Positions 1 to 8,711 of a stretch of DNA of 64,000 bases are shown here, in pieces. The DNA comes from Curtobacterium ammoniigenes NBRC 101786 (GTDB lineage Bacteria; Actinomycetota; Actinomycetes; Actinomycetales; Microbacteriaceae): assembly GCF_001571045.1 (NCBI RefSeq), contig NZ_BCSV01000003.1, forward strand, positions 1 to 64,000, written 5' to 3'. The position numbers were made by a program, and so were the translations under genes. The notes under the pieces are model-generated. The model was not told the origin of the DNA and did no database searches. It saw only the letters and a list, made by a program, of their open reading frames with translations. Every line of letters starts with the position of its first letter. Within the stretch, counting starts at the first letter, position 1.

Positions 1-30
1 TGCGACGAGGCGTTCAGCAGCTGGAGGCCG

Positions 31-252
31 TCAGCTCGCGTAGAGGCGGCTTGTCTCGTCGTGCCACTCAATTGCGGTCGCCGCGAGCTTGTCCTTGAAC
101 TCGGCGCCGTGGTGCGCGCAGAAGAGGAGCTCGCCCGTGGCCATCGTCGCCCGGATGTACGCTTGCGCTCCACAGAGGTCGCAGCGGTCCGCGGCCGTGA
201 GCTCGTTGCGTCCGGATTCGTCGATGGAGAGGTCCTGCACGGTTTGGGTCAT
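31..252 (-). CDS. DUF7455 family small zinc-ribbon-like protein
   Basis: A 73-residue protein. Its C-terminal two thirds has the actinobacterial DUF7455 pattern: a CxxC pair in DRCDLCGAQAY, then a C and two H in FCAHHG, probably one metal site. Function is unknown. The start chosen is the ATG at 252, preceded on the minus strand by a GAGGAG ribosome site at 260-265; longer readings to 363 have no such site. It is divergent from parE across 167 bp that must hold both promoters. In other actinobacteria this gene is usually found near parE, which agrees with this placement. Family call is by pattern recognition only. Confidence 0.8.
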   Translation of the reverse strand: MTQTVQDLSIDESGRNELTAADRCDLCGAQAYIRATMATGELLFCAHHGAEFKDKLAATAIEWHDETSRLYAS

Positions 253-419
253 GGCTGTGCTCCTCATCTGTTCGGGTAGTGCCGTGATGTTGACCCATTG
301 CAACACACGCCCCTGGGTATGGGCGCATCCGCGCGGCCTGTTTCGCCGTGGGCGGATTCCCACCGCCCTCGGCGGGGTGGCGATCAGAGGGAGTCGGTGG
401 CCCCGGGTAGCCTCGTCGG

Positions 420-2546
420 GTGAGTTCCGACTATTCTGCCCGCCACCTTTCCGTGCTGGAGGGGCTCGAGGCCGTGCGCAAGCGGCCCGGCATGTACATC
501 GGTTCGACCGACTCCCGCGGACTCATGCACTGCCTGTGGGAGATCATCGACAACTCGGTGGATGAGGCGCTTGCCGGATACGGCGACACGATCGGAGTGC
601 ACCTGTACGCCGACGGCAGTGTGCAGGTTGCCGACGTTGCGCGAGGAATCCCGGTCGACATCGAACCGAAGACCGGGCTCACCGGGGTTGAGGTCGTGTT
701 CACGAAGCTCCACGCCGGCGGCAAGTTCGGCACTGGCTCATACGCGGCATCCGGAGGGCTCCACGGCGTCGGCGCCTCCGTCGTCAACGCGCTCTCCGAA
801 CGGCTCGACGTCGAGGTCGACCGCGACGGGAAGACCTGGGCCATGTCGTTCCGTCGAGGCGAGCCCGGCGTGTTCGACGACCGGAACGGGATCGGCCCGG
901 ATGCGCCGTTCACCCCGTTTATCGCCGACAGCGAGTTGCGGGTGATCGGCAAGGTCAAGCGGGGCGTGACTGGGTCACGGATCCGCTATTGGGCGGACCG
1001 TCAGATCTTCACCAAGGACGCCGCGTTCCGCCACGACGAGCTCGTCGCGCGCGCACGCCAGACCGCTTTCCTCGTCCCCGGGCTCGCGATCACCATCGCC
1101 GACGAGCGACCGGGAACACTCGCTGCGGCCGCAGAGCATGCGGCTGCCAGCGGCACGGCCGCACCTGTCGGAGCCGTGGTCGAGCGATTCAAGTTCGACG
1201 GCGGCATCGCCGAGTTCGTCGATCATCTGGCTCCCGACTCGGCGCTCACCGACACCTGGCGCATCACCGGATCGGGAACGTTCACCGAGACCGTCCCGAT
1301 GCTCGACGCGCAGGGCCACATGGTGTCGACGGAGGTCGAACGAACCTGCGACGTCGATGTCGCGGTCCGCTGGGGGAGCGGCTATGAGACCGTCCTGCGC
1401 AGTTTCGTGAACATCATCGCGACCCCGAAGGGCGGGACGCACCAGGCCGGGTTCGAGAACGGACTCATGAAGGCGGTGCGGGCGCAGGTCGACGCGAACG
1501 CTCGCAAACTGAAGGTGGGTCAGGACAAGCTCGAGAAGGACGATGTTCTCGCCGGGCTCACCGCCGTGTTGACTGTGCGCTTGCCCGAGCCGCAGTTCGA
1601 AGGACAGACGAAAGAGGTGCTGGGCACGCCCGCGGTCCGGCAGATCGTGGCGAATGTCGTCGCGAAGCGCTTGACGGAGATTCTCTCCTCGACGCAGCGG
1701 ACCGAGAAGGCGCAGGCTGCGGTGCTGCTCGAAAAGGTCGTCGCGGAGATGAAGTCCCGGATCTCCGCGCGCGCACACAAGGAGACGCAGCGCCGGAAGA
1801 ACGCGCTCGAGAACTCCTCGCTGCCGACCAAACTCGCCGATTGCCGGTCGAATGATGTCGCCGCGAGCGAGTTGTTCATCGTCGAGGGGGATTCCGCGCT
1901 CGGCACCGCGAAGCTCGCTCGCAACAGCGAGTACCAGGCGCTGCTGCCGATCCGGGGGAAGATCCTCAACGTTCAGAAGGCGTCCGTGAGCGACATGCTC
2001 TCGAACGCGGAGTGCGCGTCCATCATCCAAGTAGTTGGAGCGGGGTCCGGCCGGACGTTCGAGCTCGATCAGGCTCGCTACGGGAAGATCATCATCATGT
2101 CCGACGCTGACGTCGACGGCGCGCATATTCGAACACTCCTGCTCACGCTGTTCTTCCGATACATGCGGCCGATGGTCGAGGCGGGCCGTGTCTTCGCAGC
2201 GGTTCCACCGTTGCATCGCGTCGTGGTCATCAACCGCGGGAAGCCGAACGACACGCTCTACACCTATTCAGAGCAGGAACTGCAGGGCGTGCTCAAGCGG
2301 CTCGAGAAGGCCGGCAAGCGATACCAGGAGCCGATACAGCGCTACAAGGGGCTCGGTGAGATGGACGCCGACCAGCTCGCGGAAACCACGATGGACCGCG
2401 CGCATCGGACGCTTCGTCGCGTCAACGTCGTCGACGCCGAACAGGCCGCGCGAGTGTTCGAATTGCTGATGGGGAACGACGTCGCTCCGCGCAAGGAGTT
2501 CATCCTCGCCGGTGAGGGACTCGACCGAGACCGCATCGACGCCTGA
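420..2546 (+). CDS. parE: DNA topoisomerase IV subunit B (ParE, GyrB family)
   Basis: The ATPase subunit of a type IIA topoisomerase that decatenates and relaxes chromosomes together with ParC. The 708-residue protein shows the GHKL ATPase (Glu41, Asn45, Asp72, lid GGLHGVGAS at 112-120) and the transducer. The TOPRIM domain has EGDSA (Glu489) and DADVD at 562-566, and the C-terminal YKGLGEMD motif follows. The start is GTG at 420. The protein is of normal length for actinobacterial ParE. One oddity: the nucleotide-binding motif that normally reads DNGRGIP is DVARGIP at 72-78, so the first conserved glycine is alanine. The gene is convergent with parC, an arrangement that argues for ParE over GyrB. 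Confidence 0.93.
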   Translation: MSSDYSARHLSVLEGLEAVRKRPGMYIGSTDSRGLMHCLWEIIDNSVDEALAGYGDTIGVHLYADGSVQVADVARGIPVDIEPKTGLTGVEVVFTKLHAGGKFGTGSYAASGGLHGVGASVVNALSERLDVEVDRDGKTWAMSFRRGEPGVFDDRNGIGPDAPFTPFIADSELRVIGKVKRGVTGSRIRYWADRQIFTKDAAFRHDELVARARQTAFLVPGLAITIADERPGTLAAAAEHAAASGTAAPVGAVVERFKFDGGIAEFVDHLAPDSALTDTWRITGSGTFTETVPMLDAQGHMVSTEVERTCDVDVAVRWGSGYETVLRSFVNIIATPKGGTHQAGFENGLMKAVRAQVDANARKLKVGQDKLEKDDVLAGLTAVLTVRLPEPQFEGQTKEVLGTPAVRQIVANVVAKRLTEILSSTQRTEKAQAAVLLEKVVAEMKSRISARAHKETQRRKNALENSSLPTKLADCRSNDVAASELFIVEGDSALGTAKLARNSEYQALLPIRGKILNVQKASVSDMLSNAECASIIQVVGAGSGRTFELDQARYGKIIIMSDADVDGAHIRTLLLTLFFRYMRPMVEAGRVFAAVPPLHRVVVINRGKPNDTLYTYSEQELQGVLKRLEKAGKRYQEPIQRYKGLGEMDADQLAETTMDRAHRTLRRVNVVDAEQAARVFELLMGNDVAPRKEFILAGEGLDRDRIDA

Positions 2547-2558
2547 GCCCTGGCGTAT

Positions 2559-2582
2559 GCCGTCGGCACCGTCGCCGACGGC
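2559..2582 (+). terminator. Hairpin terminator of parE
   Basis: A perfect 9-bp stem, GCCGTCGGC and its complement, with a 6-base loop, begins 12 bases after the parE stop codon. No T-run follows, as is common in high-GC actinobacteria. Confidence 0.6.
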
Positions 2583-2642
2583 GGCACTCGCGCCGGCGCC
2601 CGGCTCGTCGCGCCGACGCTCGTCTCGTCACGCCGACGGCGT

Positions 2643-2673
2643 CGACTCGACGCCCGGGTCAGGCGTCGAGTCG
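2643..2673 (-). terminator. Hairpin terminator overlapping the end of parC
   Basis: A perfect 12-bp stem (2643-2654 with 2662-2673) has a 7-base loop that contains the parC stop codon (2659-2661). The hairpin therefore starts inside the last codons of parC. It lies between the convergent parE and parC genes. Confidence 0.6.
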
Positions 2674-5139
2674 CGGAGCGGACCCGATCGACGCGACCAC
2701 AGCCTCCAGCGGGCTGCCGGAGCCGTCCCGCTTCGAGAGCCAGTCTGGCAGTGTGCGCGGTGACCCTTCGGAGCCGACAGCGTGCGCCGGTGCGCCACCG
2801 ACCCATGCCAGCGCGATGGTGTCTTCGCCCTTGAGGAACGCGTGGGCCCGAACGCCCTGGGTGGCGCGACCTTTCCGAGGGAACTCGGCCAAGGCGGACA
2901 GTTTGGCGCGACCAGGGTCGGTTCCGGCGAGCGTTGACGACGAACTGGAGACCGTCACAACGATCGGTTCATCGGCATCAGGGGCGACCGCTCCGAACCA
3001 GATCACGGAAGCGCCACCGGCGAGCGACATGCCGCTCATGCCCCCGGCCGGGAGCCCCTGCGGTCGGACGGCCGACGCGGGGAACCGCAGGAGCTGCGCG
3101 TTGGAGGCGACGAAGATCAGGTCCGTGTCGTCCCGGGCGGGAGCGGCGCCGACGACGTGATCTCCGGCTTTGAGGCTGACGACCGGAAAGTCCGGCTTGT
3201 CCGGCCACGGGCCTGGAACAACGCGTTTGACCACCCCCTGGGCCGTGCCGATCGCGAGCGGCGTCTCCGTCGTGAACTCGACCAGGGCGACGACGGTTTC
3301 CGCGGACGTCAGCCCGAGATACTCGACCGCACGAACCCCGGCATCGAGCCGGACAGCGGCCGGCGGCACCGCGGGGACGTCCACCGGTGAAAAGCGCACG
3401 ACACGGCCAGCGGAGGTCAGCGCGCCCACCGACGCTCGCGTCGACGCCAGCACCGACGATCGAACCGCGTCGTGCTTGGTGCGCCGCGGCGCGCGTACGG
3501 CACGGCTCTGTTCGACGGAGTCGTCCTGCGGCGGAAGATCGACGCGAACGAGACGACCGGTCGTTGACAACAGAAGGCGGCACGGGGCATCGGCGATCTG
3601 CAGGTCCGCCGGGTCGGCAGCGGCCTTCCGGCCGCCGCGGACTGGAGCGTCGGCCTCGGTGAGCAGGGTCCGGCGTGGCGTGCCGAAGCGCTCGGCAACG
3701 TCGGACAGTTCGACGGCGACCTGGTGCCGCAGCGACGCATCCGAGGCGAGGAGCGCCTCCAGTGCTGCGATCTCCGCCTGCAGTGCATCGCGCTCGGACT
3801 CCAGTTCGATCCGTGAGAACTTCGTCAAACGGCGGAGCCGGAGCTCGAGGATGTATTCGGCCTGCACCTCGGACAGGTCGAAGACCTGCTGCAGGCGACC
3901 GCGGGCTGCGTCTGCGTCATCTGAGGAGCGGATGACGTCGATCACCTCGTCGATGTCGAGGATGGCGATGAGGAGCCCCTCAACCAGATGGAGTCGTTCG
4001 CGACGTCGAGCAAGGCGATAGCGCGAGCGACGGGTGACGACGTCGAGACGGTGCCGCACGTACACGTCGAGCAGATCGCGCAGGCCGAGTGTTCGCGGGC
4101 TTCCGTCGACGAGCGCGACGTTGTTGATGCCGAAGCCCTCTTCCAGCGGCGTGTGGCGGTAGAGCTGCTCGAGCACCGCGCTCGGATTGAAGCCCGACTT
4201 GATGCCGATGACGAGTCGGAGGCCGTGGTTCCGGTCCGTGAGGTCGGTCACGTCCGCGATCCCCGCGAGCTTCTTCGCTTGGACACCGTCCTTGATCTTC
4301 TCGATCACCCGCTCGGGCCCGACAAGATAGGGCAGCTCCGTGACGATGATGCCCGTTTTCCGAGGAGTCAGGCTCTCGATGCTCGTCTTCGCCCTGGTGC
4401 GGAAGCTGCCGCGTCCGGACGCGTATGCGTCGCGAACACCGGAGAGGCCGACGATCGTGCCCCCTGACGGAAGGTCAGGACCGGGGATGAACTCCATGAG
4501 CTCCTCGAGCGTGGCGTCCGGGTGCTGCAGGAGGTGCTTCGCCGCTTCGACGACCTCACCCAGGTTGTGCGGCGGCATGTTCGTTGCCATGCCGACGGCG
4601 ATTCCCGACGCGCCGTTGACCAGCAGATTCGGAATCGCGGCGGGCAGGACGCCCGGCTGCATGAGCTGGTTGTCGTAGTTCGGAACGAAGTCGACGACGT
4701 CCTCACCGAGGCCTTCGGTCATCGCCATCGACGGCTCTGCGAGGCGCGCCTCGGTATACCGTGCCGCCGCCGGGCCATCGTCGAGGGACCCGAAGTTGCC
4801 GTGCCCGTCGATGAGCGGAACGCGCATCGTGAAGTCCTGCGCCATGCGGACCAGGGCGTCGTAGATCGCTCCGTCGCCATGGGGGTGCAGCTTGCCCATC
4901 ACCTCGCCAGTCACGCGGGCGCTCTTCACATGCCCGCGATCGGGGCGCAGCCCCATCTCGGCCATCTGGTACAGAATCCGACGTTGGACCGGTTTCAGAC
5001 CGTCGCGCGCATCCGGCAAGGCCCGCGAGTAGATCACCGAATAGGCGTATTCCAGGAACGAGCCCTGCATCTCCTCGGAGAGGTCGACGTCCTCGATCCG
5101 CTCCCCATCGGGAACGCCGACGGTGTCCGTGCGCGCCAT
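2659..5139 (-). CDS. parC: DNA topoisomerase IV subunit A (ParC, GyrA family)
   Basis: The DNA-cleaving subunit of topoisomerase IV, partner of the adjacent ParE. The 826-residue protein has the winged-helix cleavage domain with Arg127-Tyr128 (AAARYTEA) as the catalytic pair, the tower and coiled-coil region near 430-500, and a C-terminal beta-pinwheel. The GyrA-box (QRRGGKG type) is absent, which supports ParC rather than GyrA. In the quinolone pocket the sequence HPHGDGAIYD has Gly90 where E. coli GyrA has Ser83. The start at 5139 follows GGAAAGG; the frame stays open further upstream without a ribosome site. Confidence 0.93.
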   Translation of the reverse strand: MARTDTVGVPDGERIEDVDLSEEMQGSFLEYAYSVIYSRALPDARDGLKPVQRRILYQMAEMGLRPDRGHVKSARVTGEVMGKLHPHGDGAIYDALVRMAQDFTMRVPLIDGHGNFGSLDDGPAAARYTEARLAEPSMAMTEGLGEDVVDFVPNYDNQLMQPGVLPAAIPNLLVNGASGIAVGMATNMPPHNLGEVVEAAKHLLQHPDATLEELMEFIPGPDLPSGGTIVGLSGVRDAYASGRGSFRTRAKTSIESLTPRKTGIIVTELPYLVGPERVIEKIKDGVQAKKLAGIADVTDLTDRNHGLRLVIGIKSGFNPSAVLEQLYRHTPLEEGFGINNVALVDGSPRTLGLRDLLDVYVRHRLDVVTRRSRYRLARRRERLHLVEGLLIAILDIDEVIDVIRSSDDADAARGRLQQVFDLSEVQAEYILELRLRRLTKFSRIELESERDALQAEIAALEALLASDASLRHQVAVELSDVAERFGTPRRTLLTEADAPVRGGRKAAADPADLQIADAPCRLLLSTTGRLVRVDLPPQDDSVEQSRAVRAPRRTKHDAVRSSVLASTRASVGALTSAGRVVRFSPVDVPAVPPAAVRLDAGVRAVEYLGLTSAETVVALVEFTTETPLAIGTAQGVVKRVVPGPWPDKPDFPVVSLKAGDHVVGAAPARDDTDLIFVASNAQLLRFPASAVRPQGLPAGGMSGMSLAGGASVIWFGAVAPDADEPIVVTVSSSSSTLAGTDPGRAKLSALAEFPRKGRATQGVRAHAFLKGEDTIALAWVGGAPAHAVGSEGSPRTLPDWLSKRDGSGSPLEAVVASIGSAPRLDA

Positions 5140-5201
5140 GTGCCCTTTCCGGTCGGCCGCCCTGTGCAGTCGGGAGATGCGCATCTGGAAGACTGGCCGA
5201 G

Positions 5202-6359
5202 ATGGCTCCAAGCGTACCGACGCTGCAGCAGGACGCAGCGAACCTCGCCGACGTGCTCCCGAGCGCGCTCCGTGCCCTCGGCGCTGTGGACGACGAGTGG
5301 CTCGAACGCGTCGCGCTCCGCGGGCGCATCGCGCTCCCCGACGTCCGCTCGTGCGTCGTGGTCGTCGTCGACGGTCTGGGCGCGAACGCGCTCGCGGCCC
5401 GGCGCGGGCACGCGCGATTCCTGACGGAGAGCGGGAGGCGCCTCCGGACCGGGTTTCCCACGACGACGGCGGCCGCGCTGACCAGTCTCAGCACCGGTCG
5501 CTCGCCCGGCGAGCACGGCGTGGTCGGCTACAGCGGCTGGGTGGACGAGCGCCACGACGTCGTGAACATGCTGTCCGGCTGGAACGATCGAGTGCCGGAG
5601 GGCTGGCTCGCTACCGAGACGCTCTTCGAGACGGCGACTGCCCTCGGCGTCGACGCGGTCGCCGTCGGCCCATCGCGGTACCGGTCCTCGGGGTTCACCC
5701 GGTCGGTGCTCGCCGGAGCGCGATACGTCGAGGCGGAGCGCATCGAGGACCGCGTCGCAGCCGCTGCCCGTGTTGTGGCGGAGGCGGGTCGCCACCTCGT
5801 ATACCTCTATATTCCCGAGCTCGATGCGATCGCGCACCGGCACGGCTGGCAGTCGGACCGTTGGACAGCGGCGCTCGAGACCGTCGACGCAGCGCTTGCG
5901 GTGCTCGCGAGCAGCGTCGTTCCGGACGCCGGTGTTCTCGTGACCGCCGACCACGGCATCCTCGACGTGCCCGAGTCGGCGAACATCGCACTCGACGCCG
6001 ACACGCTCGACGCAGTCCGCGGCGTGGCCGGCGACCCGAGAGCGCGCCAACTGACCCTGCACGAGCGTGCTGACGCCCCGCGCGTTGCGGAGGCATTCCA
6101 GGCATCACTCGGCAAGGCCGCGTTCGTCGCGACGTTCGAGCAGGCGGCCGAAGCCGGCTGGTTCGGCATCGTGCGGCCCGAGCTCCGCGACCGCTTCGGC
6201 GACGTCGTCATCGTCGCGCGCGGCACGTGGGCGTTCAACGACGATCGGGCACTGCCTCCGGGCGCGGTCGTTCCGCGGATGGTCGGTCAGCACGGAGGGT
6301 TGACCGACGACGAACTGTTTGTGCCGCTCCGGTTGGCCGCCGGGTTCTCGCGCGGCTAG
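5202..6359 (+). CDS. Nucleotide pyrophosphatase/phosphodiesterase-like protein (alkaline phosphatase superfamily)
   Basis: A 385-residue predicted metal-dependent phosphodiesterase. The alkaline phosphatase superfamily signs are the metal-binding Asp in VVVDGLGANAL near residue 58, the nucleophile Thr in FPTTTAAALTS near 88, ELDAIAHRHG for the second metal set, TADHGI, and the final GQHGG histidine. No signal peptide is visible, so it is probably cytoplasmic. The substrate (nucleotide, phospho-diester or phosphonate) cannot be told from sequence. It is divergent from parC with 62 bases between them, and its stop codon overlaps that of sepH on the other strand. Confidence 0.85.
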   Translation: MAPSVPTLQQDAANLADVLPSALRALGAVDDEWLERVALRGRIALPDVRSCVVVVVDGLGANALAARRGHARFLTESGRRLRTGFPTTTAAALTSLSTGRSPGEHGVVGYSGWVDERHDVVNMLSGWNDRVPEGWLATETLFETATALGVDAVAVGPSRYRSSGFTRSVLAGARYVEAERIEDRVAAAARVVAEAGRHLVYLYIPELDAIAHRHGWQSDRWTAALETVDAALAVLASSVVPDAGVLVTADHGILDVPESANIALDADTLDAVRGVAGDPRARQLTLHERADAPRVAEAFQASLGKAAFVATFEQAAEAGWFGIVRPELRDRFGDVVIVARGTWAFNDDRALPPGAVVPRMVGQHGGLTDDELFVPLRLAAGFSRG

Positions 6360-7450
6360 GCCAGGTCGTCGTCCGACCGCGTGCCGAAGACGATCTCGTC
6401 CCAGCTCGGCATCGATCTGCGGCCGCGCTTCGGCCGCGACGCGCGCTGCTGGTCAGCGTCCGTCTCGCCGCGCCGATCGGTCGCCGGAAGGTCGGCCGGC
6501 ACGGGCCGCTGGGGTGCGGTGTCACCGTGCACGGTCTGTGTGTCGTCGTCGAAGGGGTCGAGCGTCATCTCGACCACCGACATCGGACGAGCGCGCTGCG
6601 GCTCCTGCGGCGTCTGCTCGTCGGACGCGGTCTCCGTTCCGAACGCGGCGCTCTCACGCTCGCCTCGGCGGCGGCGGAGTGCCTCGAGCAGGTCGGCCGT
6701 CTCGTTGCCGGGCGCGCGGTCCACCACCGGCGGCATTCCGATTCTCGGCAACGCTGGTCGGAGTGCCGGGCGCTCGTGGAGGTCGGGGTCTGTCACACGG
6801 TCGTCCACCGGCTCGACGCGGAACGCACCAGAATCGAAGTGCGTCGTGTCGTGATCATCCGCCTCCGCGTGTTCGAACTCGACGGCGCGCAGCCGCGGCG
6901 TGATCCCTTCATCGGGTGCGTCCGAGAGACGGTTCGCATCGTCGTTCAGCGCCGTCAGCGCGGCAGTCTTCGGTTCAAACGTCCACTGGGCGTCGTGGTC
7001 GACCTCGGCTGCACGGTAGTGGACCTGCACCCGCCAGCCCGTCTCCGGGTCCTTCCACGCCTCCCAGCGGATGTCCGCGGCGCCGCCGTCTTCCAAGCGT
7101 GCCGTGATGTCGGCGCCGAAGGTGTCTGACCGCTCGCCATCGGGATGCACGCGGACGCGCTGCGCCGCGTCGAGGATGAAGGCGCGTTCGGCGAGGACCG
7201 GGCCCTCGTACCGTCGGACGTACTCGGTGTCGATCTCCATGGCTGCGGCGACCTGCTCAGCGCTCGCGCCGGCGCGGATCCGCGCCTGCACATCCTTCGG
7301 GGAGATGCGTCTGTGCGGCTGACCGTCGGTGCCGGCCTTCCGGATGTGCCCCGTCAGCGTCGAGGTGACCGGCAGGCGGAACTCGCTCCCCGTGTCGTTC
7401 GCGAGCAACAGCGCTCCCGATTCGACGCCGATGACTCTCACGTCCTGCAT
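6356..7450 (-). CDS. sepH: Septation protein SepH
   Basis: A 364-residue homologue of actinobacterial SepH, known from Streptomyces and mycobacteria to bind FtsZ and promote its assembly. The N-terminal about 190 residues form the conserved DUF3071 region with a helix-turn-helix-like segment (ISPKDVQARIRAGASAEQVA). The rest is acidic, low complexity and probably disordered, ending in a conserved basic then acidic tail (RRSMPSWDEIVFG). ATG at 7450 is preceded by GGAGGG (7458-7463). The stop codon overlaps the convergent phosphodiesterase stop by two bases, so no terminator fits between them. Confidence 0.88.
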   Translation of the reverse strand: MQDVRVIGVESGALLLANDTGSEFRLPVTSTLTGHIRKAGTDGQPHRRISPKDVQARIRAGASAEQVAAAMEIDTEYVRRYEGPVLAERAFILDAAQRVRVHPDGERSDTFGADITARLEDGGAADIRWEAWKDPETGWRVQVHYRAAEVDHDAQWTFEPKTAALTALNDDANRLSDAPDEGITPRLRAVEFEHAEADDHDTTHFDSGAFRVEPVDDRVTDPDLHERPALRPALPRIGMPPVVDRAPGNETADLLEALRRRRGERESAAFGTETASDEQTPQEPQRARPMSVVEMTLDPFDDDTQTVHGDTAPQRPVPADLPATDRRGETDADQQRASRPKRGRRSMPSWDEIVFGTRSDDDLA

Positions 7451-7776
7451 CTGTCCGCCCTCCGTTGCGTGCGTACGGTCGTGCGTGCGTACTGCAGGGA
7501 GTATGCGCCGCCGATCGCCCGAGGAGCGGGAGGCGCACGGGCGTGCCGTGAGTTTCGCCATCGGGCGCGGCCATGGACGATTGTTCGACCGATGCAGGAA
7601 TACTCGTCACCGCACGTGGGTTGCACCGCTGTCACTCGCCGTCGAGTGCCCGCTCGAGGTGGCCGATCTGGCCTCGTGAAGTTATCAGGATGAGCGGTTT
7701 GCGATTCGTAGGCGGGTGATGCAGACTGTCGCCGCCGATTCCGGCGACGACCCCGCATTACTAGAGATGGATGGGC
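7451..7776. other. Divergent promoter region between sepH and the DUF4193 gene
   Basis: About 326 bases with no gene I can support. It should carry the sepH promoter (minus) and the DUF4193 promoter (plus). Visible structure: repeated GTGCGTAC-type words at 7468-7492, and a perfect 7-bp hairpin at 7728-7748 (GTCGCCG/CGGCGAC) in what would be the DUF4193 leader. No convincing -35/-10 pair was found by eye. Confidence 0.5.
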
Positions 7777-8073
7777 ATGGCCACCGATTACGACGCCCCC
7801 CGGAAGACCGACGATTCGGACTCCGAATCGATCGAGGCCCTCAAGGAGCGCGTGCCCGACAAGATGTCGGGAGTCGTCGACGACGATACGGACAACCCCG
7901 GCAGCTTCGAGCTCGCCGGACAGGATCTCTCCGACGTCGACCTCGACGTCGTCGTTCTTCCTCCGCAGGTCGACGAGTTCACGTGCGTCGAATGCTTCCT
8001 GGTGAAGCACCGCTCGCAGCTCGACCACGAGTCGAAGCTCGGTCCGGTCTGTGCGGAGTGCGCTGCACTCTGA
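7777..8073 (+). CDS. DUF4193 family protein
   Basis: A 98-residue acidic protein of the actinobacteria-restricted DUF4193 family. The C-terminal half has two CxxC pairs (FTCVECFLV and PVCAECAAL), a likely zinc-binding knuckle; the N-terminal half is charged and probably disordered. Function unknown. The preferred start is the ATG at 7777 (MATDYD), typical for the family; a second in-frame ATG lies six bases upstream. Its neighbours, DUF3093 on the other strand and then dut, DUF3710 and DUF3159, are the usual actinobacterial order. It has its own strong terminator. Confidence 0.85.
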   Translation: MATDYDAPRKTDDSDSESIEALKERVPDKMSGVVDDDTDNPGSFELAGQDLSDVDLDVVVLPPQVDEFTCVECFLVKHRSQLDHESKLGPVCAECAAL

Positions 8074-8094
8074 GACGCAACGCGCGGGCAGGGA

Positions 8095-8126
8095 AACGGC
8101 CGGTCTCCTTCGGGAGGCCGGCCGTT
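8095..8126 (+). terminator. Bidirectional terminator between DUF4193 and DUF3093 genes
   Basis: A 14-bp stem with one G-T wobble and a TTCG tetraloop (8109-8112) lies between two convergent genes, so it can stop transcription from both sides. Confidence 0.8.
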
Positions 8127-8166
8127 CGTCATCCGGTTCGGCTGCGGTTGGCGCCGGTACCGCGCC

Positions 8167-8619
8167 TCAGCCTGCGCTTCGCGGCTGCAGCGCCTCCACG
8201 ACGCGCTCGGGGTGTCGAACGGACACGAGCCAATAGGGAGTCGGGTCCTCAGGATCGGTGAGTTCGACCTTGACGACGCCTTGGACGTAGCCACGGAACA
8301 AGGTCCATGCGCGGGCGTCGAGCTTCGGGCCGCGCTGCGTCGTCGCCTCAGCGCCGGTATACGCCGTGACGCTTCCGACGTACTCGCGGGGAAGATGCGC
8401 ACGGCCGGCGCGGAACTCGTCCGGCGTGACCTCGATCGTGGGTGCGAGCACCCACAGCAGCACGAGGACCGCCGCTTCCATGCAGGCGGCGACGATTTCG
8501 CCGACGGTCGAGTTGATTGGCAGGAAGACGAGCAGGCTCGCCGGAATCACCATCGCGGTCGCGACGTAGAGGAGCGGCGGAGCCCAGAGGCGTTCACGGT
8601 ACGAGGACACGGCGCTCAT
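8167..8619 (-). CDS. DUF3093 family membrane protein
   Basis: A 150-residue protein with two hydrophobic segments near residues 14-36 and 41-62, followed by a soluble domain of about 85 residues rich in beta-strand-like sequence. This matches DUF3093, an uncharacterised actinobacterial family usually beside dut. ATG at 8619 gives MSAVSSYRERL. It is divergent from dut, and the 92 bases between them contain a run of nine G (8647-8655) on the plus strand. No catalytic motif is visible and I assign no function. Confidence 0.82.
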   Translation of the reverse strand: MSAVSSYRERLWAPPLLYVATAMVIPASLLVFLPINSTVGEIVAACMEAAVLVLLWVLAPTIEVTPDEFRAGRAHLPREYVGSVTAYTGAEATTQRGPKLDARAWTLFRGYVQGVVKVELTDPEDPTPYWLVSVRHPERVVEALQPRSAG

Positions 8620-8711
8620 TGCATCACGTCCTCCTGTGGAGGCGGAGGGGGGGGGCGGTTTTCGATGCGCACATCACTATTCGATCACGACTCGTGCACT
8701 ACCCTCGAACG

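Noticed and set aside
289-320. Promoter for parE at TTGACC with GGGTAT
   Set aside because: The spacing between the two elements is 19 or more bases and the -10 match is poor, so I do not list it as a feature.
8647-8655. Run of nine G as a phase-variation tract for dut
   Set aside because: It lies upstream of the GTG start of dut and outside coding sequence, so slippage would not change a protein; a promoter-spacing effect is possible but unsupported.
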